Assembly (NCBI GenBank): GCA_022385805.1
Contig: MU277711.1
Location: 62,001 to 126,000 of the forward strand
Source: Pilatotrama ljubarskyi
Lineage: Eukaryota; Basidiomycota; Agaricomycetes; Polyporales; Polyporaceae
Reading direction: 5' to 3'
DNA length: 64,000 bases
The notes below the pieces were generated by a model, which ran no database searches, was not told the DNA's origin, and saw only the letters and a list, made by a program, of their open reading frames with translations. The position numbers were made by a program, and so were the translations under genes. Below, in pieces: positions 24,013 through 35,489 of this stretch. Positions within the stretch are counted from its first letter, which is position 1. Each line of letters opens with the position of its first letter.

Positions 24013-25381
24013 TCACGACATCTCTACGTCACCGTCCTCGTCGTCACTGCCCTCGACGTCTTCCCATCCTTCTTCATCGCTACCCTCCTTGTCCGGCGAT
24101 GGCTGTATACCAAGCGCATCAAGCTTCGTAATGAGCTCTCGCACATGCTCGAGCAAGGGCTTGTCGGGATGTTCTTGGTTGATGTGCAACTGAGGAGCAA
24201 GTCCGTGAGGACCATATCCGGTATCGGGAGGACACATTTCTACGCACCATCTGACATGTCTCCAAGCAATCTCGCGCGTCACGAGCGAGCTCCTCCCAAG
24301 TCAGCTCGTCGAGCTTGCCGCCGTTCTCCTGCGCCTGCTCGGCCATCAGGAAGAAGCACCAGCCCTCTAGGTACCACGCCTCGACCTCTTGGTCGTCTGT
24401 CGCCATGATACCCTGCAGAACAAGCAGCGCGGGGGTATATAGCGCTAGTTCCAGGAACAGCTTGACGAGTGCAAGCCGGCTTGGTATCGGCGGTAGTCGT
24501 GGATCGTCTGCCACTTTTTTCAGCCCAATGCATGGATTGGACGGTTACACCAGGACGTACCGAGGTCAAGATCCTTCCATTGGCTCCACGCTTGCTCTAA
24601 GCATGCCTTCGCGTCATCCGGGCGTTGTTGTGACATGCGCACCGAGGCCAGTGTCTGAAGCGCCTCTGTGTTGCCAGGGTCGGTCTGCAGTGCGAGGTTG
24701 AGGAGCTCCTCGCATGTCTTCTCTGCAGCAGGATCGAAGCTACCAAGAGAATGTCAGCATCCTACGACCGCTGAAAGCACAGCACAGACTTACCAGAGGT
24801 CATACGAGGGGTCCATCCATATCTCTACCATCCCGATCAGTGCCCTCACGATATTCCGCTTGAGCTCCGCCTCGTCTTCGCCGGGCCCTACAGGATCTAC
24901 AGCCCGCTCCTTGCCTTTCAGCTGTGCTGACAGAATGTCCACAGCGGCCTGGTAGTGTTTCAGCGCGAGGTGCGGATCGTCATCGCTCAGTTGTGCGAGG
25001 TATAGATGCGCCGAGGGAGGTGGTATTGCGGGCGCTCCAGGATTTGGAGGAATGAGGGATTGAAAAGTCTACGTCGGTGGTCATAGCGATTCAGTACAGC
25101 GTGCCTATGGACGGTTCACAAGGCGAGCGCACCTCTTTCGCGGCATCAAGCTCGCCCGTCTCGAGCTGCGTAACGCCTAGCATCTCTTTGGCCTCAACGT
25201 TTCCGGGCTCGCGCTCGAGCACCCGTCTCGCGAACCGGCCTGCGAGCTCGTAGTCGCACCTTACGATCAGCTCTTGCGCCTTCTCCAAGAGAGCAGGAAC
25301 AGATGGGGGCACGGCGGGCTCCGCGGTGTTCTCGGTAATCAGAGGTTTAACTTTGCGCGTCTTTGGCCGTGTGCGACCCAT
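24013..25381 (-). CDS. ACL4: TPR protein, Acl4-like ribosomal protein L4 chaperone
   Basis: Tetratricopeptide-repeat protein resembling Acl4, the dedicated chaperone of ribosomal protein uL4 (Rpl4) during large-subunit assembly. Exons in coding order: 25381-25133, 25068-24794, 24739-24561, 24507-24248, 24189-24013; 379 aa. It starts MGRTRPKTRKVKP, then TPR units with AQELIVRCDYELAGRFARR, PGNVEAKEMLG, THE PGNTEALQTLASVRM unit, and EAWYLEGWCFFLMAEQ. The C-terminus is strongly acidic (Asp/Glu/Gly-rich, ending DGDVEMS), as in Acl4. The intron at 25069-25132 has a GTGCGC donor. It is divergent from the unknown gene at 25500. Confidence 0.85.
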
Positions 25382-25499
25382 ATTGTGTCGTTTGGGAGGG
25401 AAAAAGGGTGCTGGAGAGGCTGGTAGCGGGGATGGAGAGGGAGGCACCTGCAAAGCAATAGCACTGGCAGAGCAGGAAATATTGGGCGCTTAGATCAAC

Positions 25500-26807
25500 A
25501 TGTGCATGGGCGCCTCGATCAAATTGTGGCGGAACGCAACCTGGTTCCTGCCTTCATCTCAACTGGAGACCACTGTGCAACTGCCAGCCACACGCGCGTT
25601 CGGTACCTGCGGAGGTCTGCGTGCGAAGCATAACATCAGAAGTGCCGGGACACCCCGGGCTCGAAATACTACTGCTATGGAGAGTCCCACCTGGAAGGGC
25701 AAGGAGAAGGCCACAGCAGATGACGTCCTCTTCCTTGAGCGCCTTGAGATGCTCTATGAGCAAAGTCTAGCGGACCTGCGGGCCTTTGCGGAGCGTGAAG
25801 ATCGGCCTTTGGACGAGGTATGTTGGCCAGGAGCAGGGGCTGTAAACGACCTGAACATCCGAGGTAGGTCAGAAGACGCATGGCCGAAATGCACTCGAAA
25901 TATCTATTCCAACGTTCGGACCATGAGCCCTCGACGACTGATAGGAATAAGATCAGTGCGTGAGGTTCTCATATTTATTGACAAGGAAGCAAACTGGGAG
26001 CTATTCGCAGTCAGGCGAGTCCTTCTGGACGTCTCTCAGCAACTGGAGTCACTAGAGACTCTCGCTGGCCTCCAGTCATTCTTCCTCGTCGTCGACCCGA
26101 ACGACCAGTCGGACGAAGGCTTTCTAGGCGGGACCGTTCGAGGACGCGAGTTCTGGCGTGGTCACAGGGGTTGTGGTGCCGTAGGCGCACAAGCATTCAA
26201 GGCTCGCTGCACGCGCGGGGCGCCTGCCTGGAAGACCTACGCTGCCCCAGCGGCATCGGCCATAGATCCTATGCTCCTTCCAGTGGCAGCTCCGCCACCG
26301 CCAAGTTTCATGGCCGCCAAGGGTCCGGGGTCTGCACGGGAGCTGAAGAGTGAGCTGTATGCCGCTATGCGCGACGCACTCAGGTCTGCTTCCTCGTCGT
26401 CGAGGAATCGTGGTGGGACACTGACCTTTTGGCGATGCACAAGGACGGCATCCGGCGTACGGAACGCTGAGATGAAGTGGACCAATCATTCTAAGCTGAG
26501 CAACTATGGCGTACGAGTCGTTGGATGGCCGGACAACATACCGCTGCAAAATCCGTCCAGTCTGTCAGTGGCGCAGAACAAGCTCTTGCTTGAGATGCTC
26601 GCTACCGGCCAGATCTCTTTCGTGCGCTTAGATGGGTCTGATGTGCCCACCGGCCCGCACAAGCACGACGCAGACTCTCCACGGCCAGAGGAAGAGGCGA
26701 TGTTCGAGGATTCTATCGACTACTCATGGGCATGCACTGCGGAAGAGGATGATGCTTCGCGCACAATGGTCAGCCTCAGGTACTTCGCTCGCTGGAGCTC
26801 ACGCTGA
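25500..26807 (+). CDS. conserved hypothetical protein, fungal
   Basis: A single open frame of 435 codons. A more likely start is the ATG at 25679 (before ESPTWKGKEKA), since the first 60 residues lack protein-like character. I recognise family-like blocks but no named domain: SFFLVVDPNDQSDEGFLGG followed by GREFWRGHRGCGAVGAQAFK, and near the end YGVRVVGWPDNIPLQNPSSL. I recall that such blocks recur in unnamed Agaricomycete proteins; I could not check this. Introns may remain hidden in the frame (a GTATGT donor at about 25818), so the model is uncertain. No function is proposed. Confidence 0.55.
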   Translation: MCMGASIKLWRNATWFLPSSQLETTVQLPATRAFGTCGGLRAKHNIRSAGTPRARNTTAMESPTWKGKEKATADDVLFLERLEMLYEQSLADLRAFAEREDRPLDEVCWPGAGAVNDLNIRGRSEDAWPKCTRNIYSNVRTMSPRRLIGIRSVREVLIFIDKEANWELFAVRRVLLDVSQQLESLETLAGLQSFFLVVDPNDQSDEGFLGGTVRGREFWRGHRGCGAVGAQAFKARCTRGAPAWKTYAAPAASAIDPMLLPVAAPPPPSFMAAKGPGSARELKSELYAAMRDALRSASSSSRNRGGTLTFWRCTRTASGVRNAEMKWTNHSKLSNYGVRVVGWPDNIPLQNPSSLSVAQNKLLLEMLATGQISFVRLDGSDVPTGPHKHDADSPRPEEEAMFEDSIDYSWACTAEEDDASRTMVSLRYFARWSSR

Positions 26808-27516
26808 ACGGCTCGATTTGCACAGCAAGATTCACTCACTGCGACGAATTCTAGAGAAGGATCGAGTGGAGGCGGTGCTTGCGATTCTTCACCACAGTCT
26901 CACGTTACCCTTGCATCTGATGATAGACGACCCACAACGCCGAAGAAGAGACGTTTGGGGGAAGTCTGACATTCTTCCGCGTGCCCTCGAACTGCCGGCC
27001 ATTTGGTACGCGAGCGATTGCTTCTATTTATGAGAGTCGATTTCCGGTCCGAATTCTTACTGGGAGTGCCAAACGACCGTATTCCTCGACTTGCCAAGTG
27101 CTCTTTTCAACACACGGCAGGATTCTCAAGGAAAGTATCGGACTCCGCCACGCGCTCAGGTGGGATCGAGGCAATGGTGTGCTCTTGCCCTCGCAGACAT
27201 GGATATTCGTTAGCCATGCGGTAGCTGCGATCAGCTTCCGCAAGTTGTGCAAGCCGATACTGGACTCAGAGGCAGTGGCCGCCATATGCACCCACACAGC
27301 CGGCGCTCATATGAGAGATCCGGATCTCACGACGGCCGATCGGTGACGTTGGCTTCCTTTTAACGCCCAATCTGCCAAGGGAATACTGCAGAAGCGCCCG
27401 GTGCTCGCTCGTTCTCTTGCTTTTGCTCTCCCTCCAGGACCTTCCTCTTGCGCGCCGGACTCCGCCAATCCTCCCTCACAAACTTCAGGGAAACCTGAAC
27501 ATTTGGGAGAGTATAG
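26808..27516. other. intergenic or 3' remnant, nothing firm
   Basis: About 700 bp. Open frames of 60-120 codons occur on both strands, but with no conserved motif or consistent splice structure. It may include a spliced 3' part of the preceding unknown gene. Confidence 0.3.
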
Positions 27517-28968
27517 ATGAACTTTCTGAGCCTTGCCGCTCGTCCACTCCGACGAGGCATCCCCACGCCAGCTCGCGTCGCGCAATGGCAGCACCCCCAG
27601 CGGATCGCAGCTATGCCTACGAGAATGGCCCGGCGCGGTTTCGCAGAGGTCAGGAGCCCGCCACAAGACATACCGAAGCCCAAACCTAAGGCCTCGACTG
27701 CCCTGCGTCGAGCTGCCTCTGCGTCTCTACCCATCCGGTCCAACCCGAATCCTACACGGAGCGACATCCAGCCCATATTTACGTACGCGACCGCAGAACG
27801 CTATCTCATGCAGAATCTGCGCAACTCGTTACCACAAGGTACGGTGATGTTGCATGACGCGTGGTGGGTGCCGAAATGGACGGACAGCCAGACCGGCAAG
27901 GAGGGCGAGATTTTCCTGTTCGCGAACGGGAGCTTTGTGTGCTGGGGCTTGGGCGAAGATGAGGCGAGGAGGTTCGCGCAACAAGTGCTGTCCGGGTCGG
28001 CTGCGGAGATTGCGCCTCTTAGCCAACCAGAGACGGAGGATCTGGAGTTCGTCACGGATCCCCAGGAGTAAGCCGTTCGCATTCATACTGCCCATCGCAT
28101 TCCGACACATATCTGCAGGAAAACCCGACTCCAAGGAGATCTCATCGTCCTTGGACAGACTCCTCCTCTGAACAGTGAAGACATCATGCCTCTGGAGCTA
28201 CCTCCCTGTGCACTACCCCGAGAGACCGTACTCGCTCGTTACGCGTTCTCTCAGGCGCTCTCTCGGTCTACAGCCCTGTCTGTGCTCGAAGAGTCGTTAG
28301 AACATTACCTATCTTCCGTAGCATCGCTCCCACACGCTCTTCAGAAGACCGGCAAACCCGGCCTTGGCCGGAGGGCACTCGTCATGAAGCTCGGGGAGTT
28401 GCTACGCTTCCGCCAAGGACTCAACCTCAATCGCGAAAACTTCTCGGACACACCGGACATCTACTGGTCTGAACCTGTGTTAGAAGGTAAGTCATGGAGG
28501 AAGTCATCGACGTCCCACGCTAACAGCTCACCCGCATAGGCTACTTCAACTCGTTGAGTAATGCGCTTGAGATTCGCTCCCGCGCGCGATCGGTGAATGA
28601 CAAGATCACTTATGCTGCTGAGGTATGTATGACGCTCCAGAAGCAGGAATCCGACGCTCATCTCATCACAGATGCAATCTGTTTTAAGAGAGCTCCTCAC
28701 TGAGGTACCTATATGTGTCACTCCTCACTGTCCGACATCGTTCTCACTCTTTCCTAGACTTCGGCTCATCGTATGGAGCTCATCATTATTGCATTGATTG
28801 CAGTCGAGGTCGTGATCGTACGTACGCGCCCCATTCTTGAGTCTGCTCGAACTGAGAAAGCTGTAGTGCCTCATCCGCGACGGTCCCGAGCTCTGGGAGA
28901 TGGTTTTCGGGAAGGAGGAGGAACACGTCTCGCCCTCGGAAGACACGGAGAAGACCTACGAGGTCTAA
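27517..28968 (+). CDS. RMND1/Mrx10-like mitochondrial protein (DUF155)
   Basis: Member of the DUF155 (RMD1/RMND1) family; the mitochondrial branch supports mitochondrial translation at the inner membrane. Exons 27517-28067, 28119-28486, 28540-28622, 28672-28704, 28758-28817, 28867-28968; 398 aa, close to the 414 aa of yeast Mrx10. The N-terminus is rich in Arg/Pro/Ala with few acids, consistent with import. Family blocks are FLFANGSFVCWGL, SQALSRSTALSVLEE and EIRSRARSVNDKITYAAE, then SAHRMELIIIALIAVEVVI, a C-terminal membrane segment as in the family. Exon 4 is only 33 nt. The branch (RMND1/Mrx10 rather than RMD8/RMD1) is inferred from the presequence and length. Confidence 0.88.
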
Positions 28969-29256
28969 AGCACCCTCGATGAACCCTATTATAATCTCTG
29001 GTAATAAATTGCTATCGCCGCTCATTTGCACCTCTGGTGTTCCCATCTCACCGCTCTATCGCTCCGTTAGAGGAGTTGTACTATATGACTATACGCTATA
29101 GAACACACTATTGATGCGCTCGCTCCTGCTCAACACGAGAACGAAATCGCAGTGCGGTACGTCTGGCAGGTTGATTCGATATCGGAAGTACGCTGACCCT
29201 GCCTGTATGTAGCTACGCAGCACCTGCACCTGAAGTATGCTAGTAGAACAAGAGAA

Positions 29257-30524
29257 CTAGGTCGTCGCAGACCGCAGGCGCTGCCCGCGCGAGCGAGTCG
29301 CCATCCATTGAACACATTCATCAATAAACCTCTCGCGGATGACGTCAACTTCGTGCATCAGCTCATGACGGGCATCCTGGGAGCAGCGCTACGTGAGCAT
29401 CCACCAACTTGCAGGGAACGCATAGACTGCTAAACATACTTCATATTTCACGAGCCTCTTGTCGTTGCATCGGACTTTCTCAAAGAAAGCGATGCCGTCA
29501 TTGGGTGAGTTCACCTGCGACTCGGTTAGTTTGTTTCGTGGACGGCTCACGCGGCTTTCCCTGACCTCATCGGCCGAGCCCCAAAGCATCAGCAGCTGAC
29601 AGCCGTTCCTGTCAGTCAGGACCACGTCCAATATGGCCAAACGTACCGGTAGGTGGTTCGGCCAACGTTCCCAGTCTCTCTGCAGCATCTCCCTTCCCTT
29701 CGTCGCGTCAAACAAGGTACAGACGGACCTGAGGGCTCCACACTCACTTGACTGATCATGTCATACAACCCCTTGGCGGTTCCATGAGACTTGCGGGCAG
29801 GGTCCTCAGCTATATCTCTGATCACCTTTGGGTCTCGAGAGAATCTCTAACACTGGCGTAAGATTGTGGTGGACATAATGAGCGCGAGGCGGTATACCTC
29901 GGGAGGCTGGACGGCCGGCACAGGATATGTAGGCCATACGACTGATATCAAGCCGACAAGAAGACGAAGTGGTCGTGGCGGCGGGTGCGTCAACCCGACT
30001 AGGGGCGCGGTAGCAATAACACCGGACAGCAGGGACGCGGGTTGCGTGGTAGGGGCCGGCTTTGCTCTCGTTGCGAACGCCAACGCGAGACCACCGCCCT
30101 GACAGCGTATCATAAGTCTCGAATCGTTGCAAGGTTTCAAGTGAAGCCTCACTGCCGAATAGCCCATTAGGAAGACGGGAATCCCTTCCGCCTTGTTGGC
30201 GTTTACGACACGTCGCACCCACCATTCGAGGTCGGCCAGCTCGATGGACCGACTGGTCTTGCCAAATACTTCGTCTGGACTTCGGTTCTCTTCGTCCATA
30301 GCCGTCCGGCCAAAGCCCCGCATATCGTACGCGAAGACGTCGAACCCGCGCCGCGCGAACTCGGCGTGAGTGTCTTCATGTCGTGAGATATAGTCGTTAA
30401 AGCCGTGCACGAAGAGGAGCACGGCTGTCGGGGGCCTGGTGGCCGTGGTATAAGTCCTCGTGTAGAAGCGGTGACCATCGGGACCGGTGAGCCAAGCTGT
30501 TATGTGGGTAGTTGTCGTCGCCAT
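29257..30524 (-). CDS. alpha/beta hydrolase, monoacylglycerol lipase-like
   Basis: Serine hydrolase similar to yeast Yju3 and animal monoglyceride lipase, which release free fatty acid and glycerol from monoacylglycerols. Exons in coding order: 30524-30153, 30098-29898, 29846-29748, 29697-29647, 29595-29566, 29514-29440, 29388-29257; 319 aa. LFVHGFND is the oxyanion region. The nucleophile elbow is GYSAG (Ser about 123), split by the first intron. Conserved AYDMRGFGR and the late WGSADEVNSP (Asp) and DARHELMHE (His) complete the triad. Five introns are 50-51 nt. An in-frame ATG 14 codons upstream (30566) is an alternative start. Confidence 0.88.
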
Positions 30525-30977
30525 TGGCCCGTCGCCCCTGCCGTCGCCGCTGAGAGGGAAGCCCATGGAGAGGCCTTGGTTGGTTGACCGAAGGCCCCCG
30601 TGCTTAGAGTGCCCGGATGTGTTTCAGTGTTTGCATCGTCTCATCCCTGCAAGTCCTGAGCGGCATCATGACGCGCCCATGCGCGCTGGTTGATCCGGAT
30701 TCAGATGCGGACATGCGCGCTGGCAGACTCGACCACGAACGCCTGTACGTGAGCGACTCGGAAGCGTCTCGAGGAGGACATGGCAACTCCGGACCCAATC
30801 CCGGGCTCGCACGCTCAGCTGATTGATTAGTCGTTCCACTCATCCGCAGCTCTCGCAGCAAGACTCTGAGACGTGCCGTCAACTGCTCGTCGTATATTCG
30901 CGCCGCCGCCTGGTGAGTACCAACAGTCGCAGTAGGAAGCACGACAACTTGCGCAGAGGGCGAACGATGTCGTCGGT
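30525..30977. other. divergent promoter region hydrolase / oxidoreductase 1
   Basis: 450 bp with no supported gene; probably holds the promoters of both divergent genes. Confidence 0.35.
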
Positions 30978-32602
30978 ATGTCACAGCGCACCTTGCACGT
31001 GCCACCACCTGATATTGTAAGTACTTGTGGCAACTGACGGCCGCCTTCCTGTTGGCATTCACCAGGACACTCCTTCGCCACTACGCTTCGGTATCTTGGG
31101 CGCCGCTCGTATTGGACCCGCAGCGCTCATTAAGCCCGCCGAGAGCCACAAGGACGTCGTTATCGCGGCTGTCGCCTGCAGAGACGAAGCGAGAGGCTCC
31201 CAGTATGCGCGCAAGCACAAGATAGCTAAGGTCTATGGCGGGCCGCGGGCCTATTTCGGTAGTATCTCATCTGCCAAAGGAGCTTGGAAGCCTGCGACTC
31301 ATCAAGGATTGCGCAGACTTGCTCGAAGACCCGAACATCGACGCAGTGTACAACCCGGTACGCAAGCTACGCGACTAGTAGATGACTTCATCGCAGTCTG
31401 GTTCTAATCACAGCACACAAACGCAGTTGCCGAATGGCCTCCATTTTGAATGGTCCATGCGTGCTCTACAAGCCGGAAAGCATGTTCTCGTTGAGAAGCC
31501 CTTCACGGACACGGCGGAAGAGGCGCGCCTTATTTTTGCCCTGGCAGAGGAGAAGGGACTAGTCGTCCTTGAAGCAATGCACTCCAGGTCTGTGCCGACC
31601 ATTCCTTGGCACTAGTGCCCACGATAGCCGGATTATGGAAGTCTCAATTATACGCTTCTCTAGATTCCATCCAGCCATGCAACGCGTGCGGGAGATCGTG
31701 CAGAGTGGCGAGCTAGGGAAAGTCAAAAGCGCGACCTCTGCTCTGTCCCTCCCCAGCCTCGTCGCCCGTTTCGCATTTGTCAAGGACGACGTGCGCTTCC
31801 AATACGACCTGGGCGGAGGAGCCACTATGGACTTAGGAGGTACGACTGCCATTCAGTGCTCATGACAGTGCGTTCTTCATCAATGATCGCGTCATCTCCG
31901 CAGTTTATCCTCTTGCTGCCATACGATATGTCACCGGGACTGAGAACTCCGCGGTGGAGGTCACTTCAGCCGTTGCTACTGGACATCCTCTTGACCCCAC
32001 TCGTATCGACCGGGCCATGCACGCGACGTACTCCCTACCCGATTCGGTAACTGCAGAGACGGCCGTGGACTTCTGCCTCCCGGGCTGGGGTCCCTTCGGA
32101 CTGCTTCCTAGGATGGTCAAAGTCGACCTCCACGTTTCTTTGGAAGGTGGCGATATCAAGTTTTTTAATTTCGTGCTCCCAACTGCATATCACTACATCA
32201 AAATTCAGCCGAAGCATGGCCCCGGTCGCACGGAGAAGGTGTATCGTTACGCCGATGGCAGGGGTGACAAGTCGTGGACGACGTATGTGTCCATTTACTG
32301 CGTCAAGCGCAGGCCGCGTCCAAATATTGATCAATGTCATGCCGTGTCCGTCAGCTATCGCTATCAGCTGGAGGCCTTTGTTGCGAAGGTTCGAGGGAAG
32401 ACACCTTGGGCATGGATCGAGCCAGAGACAACCATTACGGAGATGGAGACCATCGAGAGGGTTTACAGTAAGGTCAGTAGCGCTGGGTTCGCTCGTTCGC
32501 TGCGCAGCTTGATGTACTGTGTCTGTCTAGGCTGGCATGCCGCCGCGAATTCCTTCCACCTATAGGCGCGAAACAACAGCGGTCGCCTCGCCCGAGTTAT
32601 GA
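30978..32602 (+). CDS. Gfo/Idh/MocA oxidoreductase, tandem copy 1
   Basis: NAD(P)-dependent dehydrogenase of the dihydrodiol / D-xylose 1-dehydrogenase type. Exons 30978-31016, 31066-31258, 31317-31357, 31427-31587, 31664-31839, 31904-32282, 32355-32472, 32531-32602; 392 aa. The dinucleotide fold starts with RFGILGAARIGP, followed by the family EKP motif (VLVEKPFTDTAEEA) and GGGATMDLG. The C-terminal sheet domain includes SLEGGDIKFFNF. The start at 30978 gives a 49-nt first intron with a GTAAGT donor; an alternative ATG at 30967 followed by a 90-nt intron also keeps the frame. Five internal exons have exactly the same lengths as in the copy at 33387, so the pair arose by tandem duplication. 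Substrate unknown. Confidence 0.88.
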
Positions 32603-33386
32603 TAGGTCTCCGAGCGCCAACTTAGAATTCGAACCACGCTGTAGTCGTTCCACTGGAAATGCATCTCATACCACAGCAGCTCTAGCAACCTTCCCTACGG
32701 ATATCCATGTGAGTGACTCGGATGCAACGGTCGAGGACATTCCCTCTATAGGATTTTGGACACCTGAACTACTGTTCCTGGCCCACCTTGTTAGTCATCC
32801 CACCATCTCTAGGCGCTTTTTATGGTCAGATATCCGATCGGGACCACGTATGTCCCCTGCCAGTTCGGCGCCAGCGAACGTGGTGCGATTAAATCCGGCC
32901 ATGGAACGCGTTTGTCGTCACACCGCTCGGCTGATCATCGCGCTGAGTACAGCCTTGGTCGCTTGCGTGTGCCAAGGAGTATCAAGTAGAAAAGTCATGG
33001 TGAGTATATACCGTTCATGCCCATAGAGGCCGCGTTGATTCCTCTACCAGTGTTTCGACCATTGCCAGTAGACAGTATGCAAATGATGGGCCTGATGGCG
33101 AGAAACTAGGTCGCCTAGTATCGGGCGTATCTGGCCATGTCCTAAGCTGCCCATGGGCACGTTGTCTGAGAGCAATGCGTCCTTCATCGTTCCACAGAAT
33201 AAGCATTTCATATGCAAATCTGCGCTCGTCACGGAGGAGCACCTGAAGCACCGCAGTCGGCCGCTCATGTCCCAAGACATAAGAGACATAGCGCGGTTGC
33301 TGCACGCCTATTTATCTACTCATGCACCGGAATGAAACGCTCTAAAGCTGCACCCCCACTCCCCACATAAGTAGCTCCTCACCGAC
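32603..33386. other. spacer between tandem oxidoreductases
   Basis: 780 bp. A 105-codon open frame at 32709-33026 has no recognised motif and no resemblance to either neighbour. Otherwise nothing seen; it must hold the promoter of copy 2. Confidence 0.35.
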
Positions 33387-34963
33387 ATGCCAGCGGTAAG
33401 TAGAGCACGCTCTCCTGGGCTTCACTCCCAAGCATTGGACTGTCACTTACCCTCATACAAGCGACCGAACGAAGCTACGACATCACAGGAGCCCAAGTCT
33501 CCTCTTCGCTTTGGGATGCTCGGCGCTGCGCGCGTCGGTCCCGATGCCCTCTTCAAACCAGCAAAGAGAAACGGCGAGGTTAGCGTAGTGGCTGTAGCGT
33601 GCAGGGATGCAGCCAGAGGGTCGAAGTACGCGCATGAGCATAGCATACCGAAGCTATACTCTGGGCCTCAGGCTTACTACGGTGCGCTTGACCTCGAGTT
33701 TGTCAGAGACTTGCTTATATCCCCTCAGACCTCCTTGCGGACCCCAAGATTGACGTGGTCTACATACCTGTGAGTACCCGCCTGTGAGCTTGTGACCGTG
33801 CGCTCACGCCGGGACTCTGCAGCTGCCCGTGACCCTGCATTTTGAGTGGTCCATGCGCGCACTTGAGGCGGGAAAACATGTTCTCGTCGAGAAGCCAATG
33901 ACCAACACCGCCGAAGAGGCTCGACAGATATTTGCCTTAGCAGAAGCCAAGGGCTTAGTCGCCCTAGAGGCGATCCACTGCACGTTCGTACACAGCTGAC
34001 TCCGCCTGCGCCAACATGATCGCCCGCAAGCTAAAGACTAATCCGCGTCTACAGGTTCCACCCGGTGTTGCAGCGCGTCCGAGAGATTGTGACGAGCGGC
34101 GAGCTCGGCAAGATCAAGAGCGTCCGGTCGGAGTTCTTCTGGCCGAGCGTCGTCGCGCACTTCCTTTTCCCCGGCGACGACATCCGCTTCGACTTCGACA
34201 TGGGAGGCGGATGCATGATGGACATGGGAGGTTTGCAGCGCGCCCACAGTCTCATCCCTATACCCGTGCTGATCCGGCTATTGCTGCAGTGTACCCTCTG
34301 ACTGCGGTCCGATTCGTCACCGGAGCGACCAGCGCGCCGCTCGAAGTAACTTCCGCGACAGCTTCCGGGTACCACAGTGATCCCACTCGGATCGACCGTG
34401 CCATGCACGCCACCTATGCACTGCCGGACGATATTACTGCGGAGACCATAGCAGATTTGTCCGCGCCTGGCTGGGGCCCGCTCGGCTTGATCCCACGCTG
34501 GCCGAAGCTGGAGTTGTCCGTCTCTCTGGAGGGCGGTGACATCCAGGTGTTCAACTTCATCGACCCGGGTGTCATCCATTGGATCAAGGTCAGGCCGAAA
34601 GGCGGCGCCAACCGCAAAGAGAAGGTGTACACTTATAACGACGGACGGGGTGAGAAGACCTGGCACTCGTGAGTTTTTAATGCGGTATCATCGCAGGCTC
34701 GTAGCTTAACGTTGCGACGGCCTTTAGCTACGATTACCAACTTCGCGCATTCGTCGACAAGGTCCGAGGGAGGACGCCATGGTCGTGGACAGAGCCTCAA
34801 TCCACCATCACGCAGCTCGAGACTATGGAACGAGTCTATCTCAAGGTGCGCACGTACGGTTATGACTGTACACACACGCACTCAGCTCAAGTCTATTCAG
34901 GCGGGGATGACGCCGCGCAAGCCGTCTTCTTATGTTCATGGAGCGTCCGAGAACGCGCCATAG
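33387..34963 (+). CDS. Gfo/Idh/MocA oxidoreductase, tandem copy 2
   Basis: Paralogue of the preceding gene. Exons 33387-33395, 33462-33681, 33729-33769, 33823-33983, 34055-34230, 34290-34668, 34728-34845, 34901-34963; 388 aa. The first exon is only nine nucleotides (ATG CCA GCG). The cofactor motif is RFGMLGAARVGP, with VLVEKPMTNTAEEA, and GGGCMMDMG replaces GGGATMDLG of copy 1. Internal exon lengths 41, 161, 176, 379 and 118 nt equal those of copy 1, while first and last exons differ. Both frames are intact, so both are probably functional; divergence at the N- and C-termini suggests they are not a recent duplicate. Confidence 0.88.
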
Positions 34964-35489
34964 CCGCGTTTGCTTGTTAAGTAAGTCGCTCGGTAGAGTA
35001 CCCTTCTGCTGTAGCCCGTTGTAGCATGTAAATGCAATAGAGTAGCTTAGAAGAGAAACCGTAGACGAGCTTGGCATACTAATCGTATCATCGGTGTCCA
35101 CGTGCTTGACATACATCTGGTCAACTGTCTGCCAACACACTGCTAACAAGTGAGTTGTATTCTTCCTCATGTCTGGCTGCACGCTCTGGCCCGTGGAGTC
35201 TGAACATGCATCAACGGTGAACGTACATAAGCGGCGCAGGGTCGCATATTACTGCACATGGGGGTTGCGAGTCTTCAACGGACGTGCAGAGCGGCTTTTC
35301 GGTCCTACACGCACATGGATATGATCTTCTTGTCCTCCCATTCGAGGCTCTCGGTAATCAAGTACGAGAGGTTCACGATCGTACTTTATGGAGGATGGCC
35401 GAGGACAGTCTTGTTTCCCTCACGTACCTCAACAGAGCGGAGAAGGCTACGTCAGACGATCAACTCGAGCAGTTAGTGATACACGCCAC
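34964..35489. other. intergenic, nothing recognised
   Basis: About 525 bp between oxidoreductase 2 and the 3' remnant of the F-box pseudogene. No coding or repeat signal is convincing. Confidence 0.35.

Noticed and set aside
34055..34672. Separate minus-strand gene opposite oxidoreductase 2 (205-codon frame)
   Set aside because: Exact mirror of the conserved plus-strand exons with no start context or motifs of its own.
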